From assembly GCA_022457065.1 (NCBI GenBank), contig JAJGBQ010000001.1:4340001-4404000 (forward strand): a stretch of 64,000 bases of DNA. Direction: 5' to 3'. Every line of letters begins with the position of its first letter. The stretch's first letter is position 1. The translations under genes and the position numbers were made by a program. This stretch comes from Curvularia sp. ZM96 (lineage: Eukaryota; Ascomycota; Dothideomycetes; Pleosporales; Pleosporaceae). Under the pieces are notes generated by a model. That model had not been told where the DNA came from, made no database searches, and worked only from the letters and a program-made list of their open reading frames with translations. This document shows positions 34,563-45,430 of the stretch, piece by piece.

Positions 34563-37500
34563 TCAAATCAGCAAACCCTGTATAAAATTTTCCAACGCAG
34601 CGCGGTACTGCTGACTATACTCGATGATAATCTGCTGCTGGTACCAGCTATGCCTTGCGTTATGATCAGCAACAAGATTATGCGCCAGCTCGTGGCAGTA
34701 GGTACAGAACCAGCTATCCAGAGCCCTCAGCTTGCCTTCCTTCGTCTGGCATCCCTCGCTATGCAGCGCGATGAACCAGGCAAGGTTAAAGAACAGGCTA
34801 CCGTTCATGTTGAAAGCGACAGTGTTGGACTTCTTGTCGAGGAAGATATTGACGGCGGCGGGGTTGACGGCGAAGATAGACGTGAGGCCGAAGATGAGAG
34901 GGAGGAAGGATTGGAGGTGCGGTTGCAGTTCGGTGAGGGGAGCGGTTTCGTCACGACCATAGTACACGTCGACGTGGCGTCCAGAGAAGGGCACTGAGAA
35001 TGCTTTGTGTAGGTTCTCCCATTGCTCGCCGGTACAGTAGCCACCACGGTCGAGCTCGGTAGAGTCTTGGTGGTGCTTAGTGTTAATGTTTGTCATGCCA
35101 GTTGGGCGGCACTCCTTGATAGCATTCTGGATATTTGACTTGGTGGCTTGAATATCGCGGCTAATCTGAGGACCGTCTGTACCGCCAGTAGGTGGAGTAG
35201 GTGCAGGCTTGAAACCGAGCTTCTTTGCCCAGTTGTTGATGAGACCTCCATCGTCTTGTTGACGTCCATGGTTCGCCACTTCCATGCCGGTTTCTGGACT
35301 GTCGAACGCGCCGGGTATGCGATTGCTCTTCTCTGGCGTCGCGGGTGGTACATTTTCTCGATCCTCTGACTTTACTATGCCAGATTTGGCCTGCTCAGCC
35401 ATCCGCTGTTGCTCTTCCTCTTCTCTCTCTTGCTCTGCCTGCTTGGCGATGCGGGCCTCGTGCTCTTTCCTGCGTAGAATACGCTCTACGTTGATACCTT
35501 TCTGTTGCAAGCGACGGAGTGGCTCAGTTAGGATACGCTCGAGGGCGATCGCATCGTTTCGCTTTGGTCGCGATACCAAAAGTCTGACAAGTTCGCTTGA
35601 CACCTCGTACAGATCGTACTTTGGTGTAATGTTCAACACGTAGCCGACGCCACGGACTTTGATAATGACAGCGGATTTCCTTGACGAGGTAGCGACGTTT
35701 CGTTCTGCGAGCGAGTATCGGATAGAAATGTCAGACACGCATTGAACCGTCAAATTCGAACCGAGCCATTTGGCATCATGTCTGATTGCCTTTGAGGAAG
35801 CATCACGTTCATACTCGTGAAGAAACAGGCGAACACGTTCGAGTATGTCGCGTCGGAGGTCCTGAGCGGGCGTCTGGTCACGCACCACTGTCCCAATACG
35901 TTGGTCGGTCTTGACTAGATCCGAAACCTTCTGGACACCAAATCGGGCGTAAAACTCCTCGAGAAGCTCTTCTTGAGGTGCCGCAATGATGAAGTCACGG
36001 AACCTCGTCATATAGTTGACGTTGTCGATAATGACGATTTCGTTGGCTTTGTTGAGCGACCATTCGCGGTGCACGCTATCCTCGTCTAGGTCGTCCATGT
36101 CTTCGTCACCTGTCTCTACCTGCTTTGTATCTTCCTTGATGTCACGGTATCCAAGAAGCAACCTGGATGCGACCAGTGCCTTGACTAATTCTTTGTCTTT
36201 CCAAAGGTTCCCGGCATGCTCAGCGAGCTTCCTGAGCAGATCGAGATACTTGTCTTGACCGATGGTATTGAGGAAACGCGAAGGGTTCTTAGCCAGCAGG
36301 TACGCCAAATCATGTGTTGTGGGTTCATGCTTTGCACCGACTTTGAGCAAGAAGACAGTGGCTTCGGCACCGTAATGGACATAGTCAAGGATTCCACGAT
36401 ACTCTTGATCGCGACCAACAAAGACATGTTCAGGCGGGTCATAGTGATGGATGCGCATCTCTGACTTTCCCGTCTGATTCTTTGATCGATCTTCAAATCC
36501 ACTGCAGCTAGGATCGAGGTAGTACTTTCGGAAAATCGGCACAATATTAGCAGATCCCAAGTTTTGTACCAGTCCCTTGTACTGATCCAGATCAGAGCCT
36601 CGCGAAGCTAGGTAAGCAAATTGCATCTCAGCATCTAGTTTAGTCTTGGGCGGGTTCTTGATGAGATACTGGACACAAGGACCTATGCTCGGATCACGCT
36701 GTACTCCCAGCTTCTCGGCGTGGCTGCGCAAGTCACTCCTAAGTATTGGAAACCCCAAACATGCTGCGTGTTCGTTCGTGTAGCACTGAAACGGGCTGAC
36801 CAACGTGGGAAAGGGTGCTTGTTCAGTCGGCAATATTGGCAGAGTTACGGCAGCAAACTTGCCTGCCTCTGCCGTGTAGTTGTTCTTGTAGTAACTTGCC
36901 AAAAAGTAGTCCATTGCACGAGTGTAAAGCTGTAGGTCCTTCGCCTGACCGGCACGATGGAGTATGTTGGCAATGGTGATGGAATCTGGCCACGATCGTA
37001 ATCCAAGATTTATGAGAAGTATACCCTCTCGAGTGCTTGGTTTGAACTCGAATGGCAGCTTGATTTGTGTCAAGCCCAGCACAACAATCGCTGGATCTGG
37101 GGCATAGAGATCCGAGGCTTTGAATAGCTGGCCGGGTTTGACAGTCGTACCCTCACCCGGTAAAAACGCCGTCTCACGTAGTCGTTCCAAATCCTTTTTA
37201 GGAATTTCGTTGATCACAGAGGCAAAATATCGGATGAGATCAACGTGGTTCCAAGAAGGCCGCTCCGACTTCTCTGTCTGCTCACTGTCGCGACTCCGCA
37301 TTCGGTCGAAGACCATAGGAAGGTCGATAGTCTTTCGTACCCCAAGCGATAACAGGAATTTCTCCTTTGAACCGGCAAATGGCTTGACAGTTGGCAAATC
37401 GTCAAAGAGCTTCACAGTCGGAAAGTATGACTCGGCCGGTCGGCGCATGCCCATTTTGGTAGGCATAATGCTGTGAGGAGTCAAAATCTTGATTACCGAC

Positions 37501-39710
37501 TCTTTAGAATTTCCATCAAGCTGTTCCCAGCACTTGGAGGTGAGTGTGAGTACCGATAGGGCAAGGTTTTCGTCAGTGGTGAATTGATCAAGCTGCGGCC
37601 GTGTTGTCATGTGCCGCAACCACCGTACCATTGATAGCTCTGTCCATCCAAACATCTGCAGTTGTTTCATCGTCATTCCCCTAGTAAAAGAGAATGGAAT
37701 TGTATCAGAAGGAAGTGGTAGGTGCGGACCGATGCGGGCGGGGTTGACGAATGTGCTGATATCTCCTAGAGCAAGAATTCTTCCAGAATTCTTCTCCGGC
37801 ACAACGTCAATGTTGGCAACTGTGTTCTCGAAAAGACTTCTTGAGCCTGGGATATCGATTTCGCCGTTTTCCAGTTTCGATCCACACCATTTGAGGAACT
37901 CACAGAGCTCTTCTTCATTGAGAGCGCGTGATTCCAGACCTTGTCGGATGTCCTGCATGGTGAGTTCCGTGATGAAACCACGATTGTGCAAGTTCAGCAT
38001 AAAATCAACTGCGGCGTTTGCTAGTTCCTGAGGAACCATGGGCACTTCACCCAAAAAGCTGAGAGTCTCCGCAGGCATACGGACTTGTTTGCTTGGTAAA
38101 ACACCCTTGGTCGAAAGTATATCGATAGAACGCTCCTTGGAACAGTTCCAGAAAGCTTCGTCGATTCGATCACCAAGAGCCGTAGATGGATGGGATGATT
38201 TCGCAGTGTACTGTTTGAAAACGTAGGCTGTTCTAGTGATCAATGCCTCCAAAGGCTCCTTGCCAAATTGAGCCTGCAAAGCTGACAGTTCAGCTGCGTA
38301 GGTGATGCGGCAGGCTAAACCAGCAACGCGTAGAAGCTCGATATTCCAGGTGGATATGTACCGAGCATTCATGTCTACGTTCTCACGCTCCACCGTTGGG
38401 ATCAGTGATGGCGCTGAGATGTGTGCAAGGTATCCTGTTGTTTGTGCTGTGGGAAACCCAATGAAGATACGTCCAGACTTCGTGGGGAGAACCTCAGAAA
38501 AGATTTTGGAAGCAAGCGAGGCAGAAGATCCTGATCCTGTTGCTAGAGTAGCTGAAGGATCTTGGTAAGGAGAAGTCAAGAGGGCAATTTTCGTGGTCTT
38601 TGGCGGAGACTTTTTTGTTGCTCTCTCAATCTCTGCTGCGAAGTTTCGCGAGACTTTGGTGGCCGCTACCACTGTGCAAACTTGTAGGAAAATCGTTCCT
38701 TTTGACTCCCCCGCTATCTCTTCGCTAGGGTTTTGCTTCTCAGGGGCGGGTTTGGCGGTCTTGACAGGCGCTGGGGGCGGAGCCGAGAACTTGGAAAAGA
38801 AACTTCGCAAGGTCGAGCCAGCGTTGCGCACTTCCTGTTGTACGAGGTCGGCGGCTTTCTTGGGTGGCAACTGAGCAGTTGCAATCACGTTCATCCAAGC
38901 AGCATCGAGCTGAGAGTGCTGTCGCGTGACATCGGTCACTTTCATCAACCCTCCCTCGGTCTCCGTCTTTAAGCCCTGTGGTACGCGAACAATCTCAGGG
39001 GAGGAAATCTTCTTGGTAAATGAAGCAACCACATAATCGTCTACATGGAGTTCGATACTCTCCAGGCCCACAAAGGTCAAACTGGTCGCCAGAAACTGAC
39101 ATAAGGTAGGTAGGTTTGGAAGCTTTGACGGATTGTACGAAGGAGACGCTGGGTTTGCCTGCCGGTACTCCAGCATGAAGATCGTATCTCTAGTAGTGTG
39201 TTCTGGTGGTACAGGCGCAGCTTTCGTAGACAACATGTTACCTTTCCAGTAGAAGGCCATCGTCCTGTCACCAGAGATCACGAAGGGCTCATCGCAGTCG
39301 GCGAAGACACTGTAGAAACCAACACCGAAAGCACCGATCTTTGTCTCATCTGGATTGCCATCTGCAATACTTTTTAAACGGCTCCAATCAGCAACAGTGA
39401 ATGGCTGGCCGTTATTACTGACGACAAGCCGCTTGAGCGTGTGATGCTGGATAATGTGCTTCAATAGAATAGGGTCCGCAGCACCCTGGGGAGTTGGTAC
39501 AGTTAGAGAGGGGTCTGTCTCAAACTTGATGATGACTTGATCTGCTTTTGCATCTGCCGCATTTTGGATCAACTCTCGTAGTGTCGTATGCTCGCTGGAG
39601 TAACGTGCCAGGACTTTGTCGATCAGGGCGCGCGTGTTGACCGTAACCTCGCTGTCGAAGCCATCAGCCATAGTTTGGTTGCGCAACCGCGCAAAATCTA
39701 TTGCAGCCAT
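34563..39710 (-). CDS. Giant HSP90/sacsin-type ATPase-fold protein (DUF3684 / NO VEIN-like)
   Basis: Single-exon gene of about 1715 residues. The N-terminal 250 residues form a GHKL (Bergerat) ATP site: LRELIQNAADAK (N box), VVSNNGQPFTVADW (in place of the usual DxGxG) and IGAFGVGFYSVFADCD (HSP90 style). The start MAAIDFARLRNQ was chosen at 39710 because related proteins begin like this. An ATG 51 bases upstream (39761) is also in frame. The middle 1000 residues match fungal proteins I recall as DUF3684, of the same class as plant NO VEIN. Near residue 1440 there is a Glu/Arg/Gln-rich coiled coil (EHEARIAKQAEQEREEEEQ). The C-terminal domain holds CHELAHNLVADHNARH, an HExxH-like zinc site, at plus-strand positions 34680-34694 for HELAH. 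The biological role is unknown. Divergent from Trs120. Confidence 0.82.
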   Translation of the reverse strand: MAAIDFARLRNQTMADGFDSEVTVNTRALIDKVLARYSSEHTTLRELIQNAADAKADQVIIKFETDPSLTVPTPQGAADPILLKHIIQHHTLKRLVVSNNGQPFTVADWSRLKSIADGNPDETKIGAFGVGFYSVFADCDEPFVISGDRTMAFYWKGNMLSTKAAPVPPEHTTRDTIFMLEYRQANPASPSYNPSKLPNLPTLCQFLATSLTFVGLESIELHVDDYVVASFTKKISSPEIVRVPQGLKTETEGGLMKVTDVTRQHSQLDAAWMNVIATAQLPPKKAADLVQQEVRNAGSTLRSFFSKFSAPPPAPVKTAKPAPEKQNPSEEIAGESKGTIFLQVCTVVAATKVSRNFAAEIERATKKSPPKTTKIALLTSPYQDPSATLATGSGSSASLASKIFSEVLPTKSGRIFIGFPTAQTTGYLAHISAPSLIPTVERENVDMNARYISTWNIELLRVAGLACRITYAAELSALQAQFGKEPLEALITRTAYVFKQYTAKSSHPSTALGDRIDEAFWNCSKERSIDILSTKGVLPSKQVRMPAETLSFLGEVPMVPQELANAAVDFMLNLHNRGFITELTMQDIRQGLESRALNEEELCEFLKWCGSKLENGEIDIPGSRSLFENTVANIDVVPEKNSGRILALGDISTFVNPARIGPHLPLPSDTIPFSFTRGMTMKQLQMFGWTELSMVRWLRHMTTRPQLDQFTTDENLALSVLTLTSKCWEQLDGNSKESVIKILTPHSIMPTKMGMRRPAESYFPTVKLFDDLPTVKPFAGSKEKFLLSLGVRKTIDLPMVFDRMRSRDSEQTEKSERPSWNHVDLIRYFASVINEIPKKDLERLRETAFLPGEGTTVKPGQLFKASDLYAPDPAIVVLGLTQIKLPFEFKPSTREGILLINLGLRSWPDSITIANILHRAGQAKDLQLYTRAMDYFLASYYKNNYTAEAGKFAAVTLPILPTEQAPFPTLVSPFQCYTNEHAACLGFPILRSDLRSHAEKLGVQRDPSIGPCVQYLIKNPPKTKLDAEMQFAYLASRGSDLDQYKGLVQNLGSANIVPIFRKYYLDPSCSGFEDRSKNQTGKSEMRIHHYDPPEHVFVGRDQEYRGILDYVHYGAEATVFLLKVGAKHEPTTHDLAYLLAKNPSRFLNTIGQDKYLDLLRKLAEHAGNLWKDKELVKALVASRLLLGYRDIKEDTKQVETGDEDMDDLDEDSVHREWSLNKANEIVIIDNVNYMTRFRDFIIAAPQEELLEEFYARFGVQKVSDLVKTDQRIGTVVRDQTPAQDLRRDILERVRLFLHEYERDASSKAIRHDAKWLGSNLTVQCVSDISIRYSLAERNVATSSRKSAVIIKVRGVGYVLNITPKYDLYEVSSELVRLLVSRPKRNDAIALERILTEPLRRLQQKGINVERILRRKEHEARIAKQAEQEREEEEQQRMAEQAKSGIVKSEDRENVPPATPEKSNRIPGAFDSPETGMEVANHGRQQDDGGLINNWAKKLGFKPAPTPPTGGTDGPQISRDIQATKSNIQNAIKECRPTGMTNINTKHHQDSTELDRGGYCTGEQWENLHKAFSVPFSGRHVDVYYGRDETAPLTELQPHLQSFLPLIFGLTSIFAVNPAAVNIFLDKKSNTVAFNMNGSLFFNLAWFIALHSEGCQTKEGKLRALDSWFCTYCHELAHNLVADHNARHSWYQQQIIIEYSQQYRAALENFIQGLLI

Positions 39711-39766
39711 CTTGAACCGCTCGTTTGAAACGAAACCGGAAAGTCCTGAGTGAGCGTGCAAGACTG

Positions 39767-39784
39767 GTTGATGTTGATGTTGAT
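39767..39784. repeat. (GTTGAT)3 tandem repeat
   Basis: Three perfect hexamers in the upstream region of the HSP90-like gene. Confidence 0.8.
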
Positions 39785-39982
39785 GTTGTTTGATGCCAGA
39801 AGCTGAGTGAGAGGTGTATGAGATCTAGAAAACGAGGGGCTCTCGGTGCTAGAAGATTCCGTACAGGAAGATGGTCAGAGGGTACAATGTGGCCAGGCTG
39901 GTTTGCCAGGCAGCGCTATCAGCCAAGGATGAGTGGCAGTAGTGGCGAAGACACAGTTTGACCCCGGAAAATGAACGTGGCG

Positions 39983-40012
39983 AAGTGTAACAAAGTGTAA
40001 CAAAGTGTAACA
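39983..40012. repeat. Three perfect 10-bp tandem copies (AAGTGTAACA)
   Basis: The unit AAGTGTAACA occurs three times without a gap, one helical turn apart, between two divergent genes. The spacing would put any bound protein on one face of the helix. No known factor is asserted. Confidence 0.85.
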
Positions 40013-40342
40013 CGGTCGAACTCCCAGATATGCCCACGCTATGCAAAGGATATCAAGAAAACCATGAGAGGCTCTAGGGCGGCCTCGTGAAGGATGAAAG
40101 GGTGTCGGTGAGATGTATCGTTTCGTGTGTCTATAGATGTCGCAGGACACTTGCGCAGGGACCAGTGCTGAAAGTGGCCTAGTGCATTTGAGCCACCGCC
40201 ACGGGGCCAAAGCTCGGAGATCGCCAACCATGCCGCTGTTCAAACATCCAACACGCCATGCAAGCATCCGCCATCACGGCGTCACATCCCTAACCAACCG
40301 AACCGTCATCGACCGGAAGGTCTAAAAATTCCCGATGTTGAG

Positions 40343-43300
40343 ATGGCAGCCGACCCTCTGTCCCCGATCGCGCCTGCGCGCATTAGGGCCCTGCTTCTCC
40401 CCGTGGGTCGCATTAAGCGTTCGCGATTCCTAGCTTTCGTCGAGCTCTTGCAACAGGAATCACTGGTTCGGCTGGGCGACATAAGTCCTGATCCTCGACC
40501 TGATCGCAGTATGCGCCCTGACGGCCTGTATTAGCTACCCCGTTTGCTGATCTTGGCAACGAATAGATATGTTTTCTCCATTGGCTTGGCCTAACGGAAC
40601 GCTGCTGTATGACTTGTCGACATCTATGCCTTCGGTGTCTCACTTGTCATTGTCCCCATTCGAGCAGTTCAGGGAGCCACTGCTTGTGATTGGGCTGGGA
40701 GACGCATCCGAATATGCATGGCTACACCCGTCACGTGCAACAGATCAAGGCTCGACAGAGACATTCGAAGATCCTCCAGCTGAAGATGAAAGCGCCAACT
40801 CTATTCTTTTCAGTATTGATGATCTTAGGGAGCAGTTTCCGAGGGCATATCTGCACAGTCTTATGATGTTCGATTCTGTGTCTCAGTCTCGTCATCCACG
40901 CTTACCTCAAGAAGCACTTCTAGTTCCCCCAAGATCGCAGCTCAAGACAACCACGATGAAGACTTTTATGTGCGATCTCACTGCAACCTTGCTGGCAGAG
41001 ATGACAACATTGGCCAAATCTATACAAGCTCTTCCTACTTTAACATCCCCGGCTTCTCAAAATGGCATGGCGGAAGCGACACCAAGTTGGGCTGTATCGG
41101 ATTCCATGTCGCAGTTTTCTAGACGCAATTCGCAAACACCAAGCGCAAGCGCAAGTAGACCAGTGACACCCGTGGGAAACGTGCAAAGAGACGCGCACCG
41201 CGCATCGATGCCCATACTGCCATCAAGTTCGGGAAGTTCAGTATCCACAGATGACCAGCGAACTGGCTCAATAAGCTCGCAGGGTTCAAAGACACCCCCT
41301 ACTACTTTTGATGAAATTTCTGGAATCAACGCGACTAATAATCTTCAACAAACAACAAGCAGCCCTGTGAAAACTGGTGGGGCAACAAAAAATCCAGCTG
41401 ACCGCGTCTCCATCCATGGATTTGGATCTGGCGGAGTAGGTGAGAGAGCCCGGAACAAGGGCCGTGGTCGCATTAGTATCGTGATTGGCACGATGTATAT
41501 GTGTGCTGGGCAATGGGTTGAGGCGATACGAGAACTCACCGAAGGCGCAACAAGAGCACGCTCTTTGAGTGACCATCTATGGCATGCAAAGGCTCTGGAA
41601 AACATTATGGTTTGCATGCTATTGTTTGCCTGGTCAGGCATGGAATTTCAGGTCAGTGTAGCTCAGCTTGTAACATTGTGCAAACGCACTGACTTGAGAA
41701 GATACCCCAAATCTGCTATCCAGGGTCTGATAAATCCAATAGCATCAAATCACCACAACACACCCCAACTAACAGTACGGCGGATGTGTCGGCTTCGGCA
41801 AAGCAGCAAAATCATGACAACTCCCTCGATGCCCTTAGTTCATTGCTACCGGACCTCATACACATGATCCTAAATCTGTATACGCGGGCGGCCAATTTTG
41901 CTGGCGAGTCATTACCACCGCTTGCATTCTCAGAATGCGTCATAAGATTCTCAAAGTTATTAGCTGCTGTTAACTTGTCCGCGGGATATCTGGACGAAGA
42001 TTCATTGCGCCACGTTGTCCAGAATGTGCCCTACAAACAAAAGGCACGACTTGGCGTTCCCAGACTAAGTGTGCATCCTACACGAAACGACATAGCTTCG
42101 ATACTCTTTCGCGCACTACCAGGTCCTGTCGAAACGTGTGGCATGAGTCCTACTGATCGGGTGGTGATACTCGCTGGCGTTGCTTCTGTATTGTCATCAC
42201 TTGGATTGCAGCGGAAGAAAGCTATCGTTATGAAAGAGTTCATCACATCTCTTGTCCCTGGTCTGATCCAAGCCCGGAAAGTCGGGGCGGCCGAAATGGG
42301 TGTTCACCCAGCTGCTGGACTTGCTGCTCTCAACATTGCAAGTGGTAGTGGCTCAGGTGCCGGCGCCCTCAACGTAGGAGAAGGAGAAGTTGAGAAGGGA
42401 ATTGAAGAATTTCTGGGGTTACTCGGCCGAATATATGGGATTCCCAATTCGAAAGGAACTGTGCCCGACATGGTCGTGCCCAGTCAAAGAGCAGAAAGTG
42501 GAGAGAATGCATCAGACAGTGCTGCAAGCCAACGTGTAGTTGATGCAATTCTTGCAGTCTCGTCTTTGAGATCTTTTGGAAGCCTCAGTCTCAAACTGGA
42601 AGTCCTCCGAACATGTTTGAGCTTTTGTGAAGCATTGCCAGATTTCAATGGCGTTCTTCATTTCACTGCACTCTTGCTGAGGATCGCGGGACCTGGGACA
42701 GCGCCGAAACCAAATAGCACTGATGTGTACGTATCTCTCCCACGAGAGGAACAGGTGCGCTTGTATTCCAACATCTCGAGAACCGTCACTGCGGCAAGAA
42801 AACTCGGTTTTGAGCACGTGGAAACAGAATACTGGGATGATTTCCTTATTCGTGGATTGTTCATTCTGGATGAAAGCGAAGCCCTTCGGTTGACGCAACG
42901 TCAAGGAACTGAGCTAAAGTCTGATATCCAAGGCAAGGACGGCCCTTTTCTTCACAACGCCTGGGTTGCCGAGAAACCACAGACAACCGATGCAAATACC
43001 ATTCTAGTCGCCAACGAGGGGTACCGCTTCGTCATTGCTTTACAGAATCCGTACGATTTTGAGCTCGCAGTCGAATCGTTGAGATTTGCAGCAGAGGGTG
43101 TCGAGTTTGTGGGCGTAGAAGAGCATTTCCTACTAGGCCCATATAGGACACAGAAGTTTCAGATCACAGGAAAAGCGCTCTCAGCCGGTGAAATGAAAAT
43201 CATCGGCTGTTATGTAAAACTCATGGGATGTCGCGAGCGGCTTTTCCCCATTTTCCCTGAGCCATGGAAGCCCAAACGAGAACCCAAGATGAAGCAGCTG

Positions 43301-45091
43301 GGACTCAAGGCTTGTCTAGGAACCCCGAACTCGAGGCCTTCATCAACCATTGCCCCTGCTATTGATTGCAAAGCAGCGTCGCAGCCCAAACCAGAATCGC
43401 TCGCGTTTTCTGTAATACCAGATCAACCCGTAATCACCATAACTAACGTGTCTCTGCCTCAAGCAGCAGTCATGGTACTAGAGGGTGAAAGGAAGAGGTT
43501 TACGGTCACTGTCAAGAATACATCCTCGACAACTGCTGTTGACTTTGTTCATATTTCCTTCCAGGATACGGCGATGGCTGCGATACACGCAGCAACGTCA
43601 AACAAGGATCTTGCGCCAGCCGAACTTCATGAGTTGGAAGTTCAGCTTGCGCACCATCCCTCATTGCGATGGTGTACAGACGTAGACGGAGAATCTTGCT
43701 ATATTAAGCCAGGCGCGGAGATGGACTTCACGATCGAGGTCGTTGGTCGAACAAGACTAACAGATGCCACTATTCAGATCGACTACGCCAACCTTGGAAA
43801 GCGGAGATCCGAGGTTGAGGAGAAATTCTTCACCCGCCGGGTCTCTGCTCACATATCCATCACTGTGAATGCTAGTGTTCAACTCCAGCGCCCAGACATA
43901 GTGCCTTTGTCAGGCGATATCGGCTGGTTTCAAGGTCTTGCACTGACCTCAAATTCCAAGACCGAACCACAACAACCTGCGGCTTCAGGAAAAGCTGACG
44001 CCCATCTCCGCTCATTTATACGCCACAAACAGAGCCAGGGACATGACGATGAATACTGTATGCTTCTTCTGGACTTGAGAAATTCATGGCCAAACCCGTT
44101 GTCGGTCACGCTCCAAGGCCGACGTCCCACGACCGACGATTCGAAAGACGACGATGGCCACTGGGAGAACGCTCATGTGATCAATGAAGTCATCCAACCC
44201 GGTCATGTCAGCCGTGTCGTCCTCATCCTACCCAAAGTCTACCTGCGTAGCCCACACGCCCCAGTACCATCGCTGAACCCCGCCAACCAACGCCAGTTCG
44301 TCGTCAGCACAAGCAAAATCTCGCCCGAGACCGAGCGCGCTAGCAGAGAAGCATTTTGGTACCGCCAGGAGCTTCTCACCATGATACGCGGGACATGGAC
44401 CGAAGTCGACAACGGGCGCCACGGTACTCTGGAACTCCGCGGTATCCGGTTGTCACCACGAATGGTGGAAGCAATCAAGCTAGACGACATAGCCATTTCC
44501 ATGACGCTAATTCCAGACCACCTATCTGAAGCACAAGATTCTGAAAACTCTGAGGACGAGGACAGCAACGACGAGGAAGAAGAACCCGCAATCCCACCCT
44601 CACCCATCCACCAACTCAGCCACTCCAAGTTCTCCGTTCCAATCGATACATTTGTCACACTGCAAACCACACTCCGAAACAGAAGCCCACACCCCATCTC
44701 GCCCCTCCTCCGCCTCCAACCACACCTCGCTTCCCTCCCGCACGCCCTCGCTCTCGATCTCGATAAGCGCCTCTCATGGACAGGCGTCCTGCAGCGAAGA
44801 CTGCCTCTTCTCCAGCCTGGCGCAAGCACAACATGTGAAGTGGGTCTTGTGGCGCTGTGCAGCGGTACGTATGAAATCGGTGGTTTGGTAGAGGAAGTTG
44901 AGATTTTGGAGGCTGAGGTTGAGGCTGAGACGGATGCGGATGCGGATGCGGATGATGAAGAGAAGAAGAGAAAGAAGAAGAGGAAGGGGGACTATGAGAT
45001 GGAGAAGTTGTTGCAGGGGGATATTTTGGGGGAGAGGAGGTTGAGGGCTTGGGGTGTGAGAGAGGCGTGTGTTATTGTTGCGAGGAGGTGA
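40343..45091 (+). CDS. TRAPPII complex subunit Trs120 (TRAPPC9 / HypA)
   Basis: Three exons, 40343-40508, 40567-41651 and 41702-45091, giving 1546 residues with all phases consistent. The intron between exons 2 and 3 is 50 nt (GTCAGT..AGAAG). It removes a frame change and joins GMEFQ to IPQICYP. The N-terminus (PIAPARIRALLLPVGRIKRSRF, then FSPLAWPNGTLLYDLSTS) is a strong match to fungal Trs120, called HypA in Aspergillus. TRAPPII activates the Rab Ypt31/RabE at the late Golgi and is needed for hyphal growth and exocytosis. A Ser-rich insertion lies near residues 200-290. The C-terminal half should be beta-sandwich (IgD-like) repeats. The end contains a run of Asp/Ala/Glu pairs (TDADADADDEEKK) followed by a basic stretch, which is low complexity. 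It is divergent from the HSP90-like gene and upstream of the dead transposon. Confidence 0.9.
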
Positions 45092-45359
45092 GGAGAGTTG
45101 TGGATTGGGGATGAAGGGAGGGAAGGAGGGAGGTGGTGCGGGCGGCAAAGAAGAAATAGGGAATGAAGCAATGAGAGAGTAAGTATACATGAGAGATGAG
45201 TTATGTAGAGAAGAAAATATACGATCATTCAATGTTTTCGAGTCAAGATTCTAGTAAGATAATGCACTAGATCTTATTATGCAATTCCTTCAGTGATCAT
45301 TTCACGAGGTGATCCGATCGGCAAGTAATGATGCATAACAAAAAAAAAACATATGTATA

Positions 45360-45430
45360 ACGTGGTTCACAAGTGGGCGGCCCACCCAAGTAAGCGGCCC
45401 ACGCCCTACTAACGTGTTAACGTCGACACT
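45360..45430 (+). repeat. Left terminal inverted repeat
   Basis: 71 bp beginning ACGTGGTTCACAAGTGGGCG. It pairs with the right repeat at 64 of 71 positions, and the first 32 bases are identical. Confidence 0.93.

Larger units (their letters stand above)
39711..40342. promoter_or_regulatory. Divergent promoter region (HSP90-like / Trs120)
   Basis: 632 bp between divergent starts. It contains a run of GTTGAT units at 39767-39784 and three perfect copies of a 10-bp unit at 39983-40012. Either could be a simple repeat or a factor-binding array. Confidence 0.5.
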
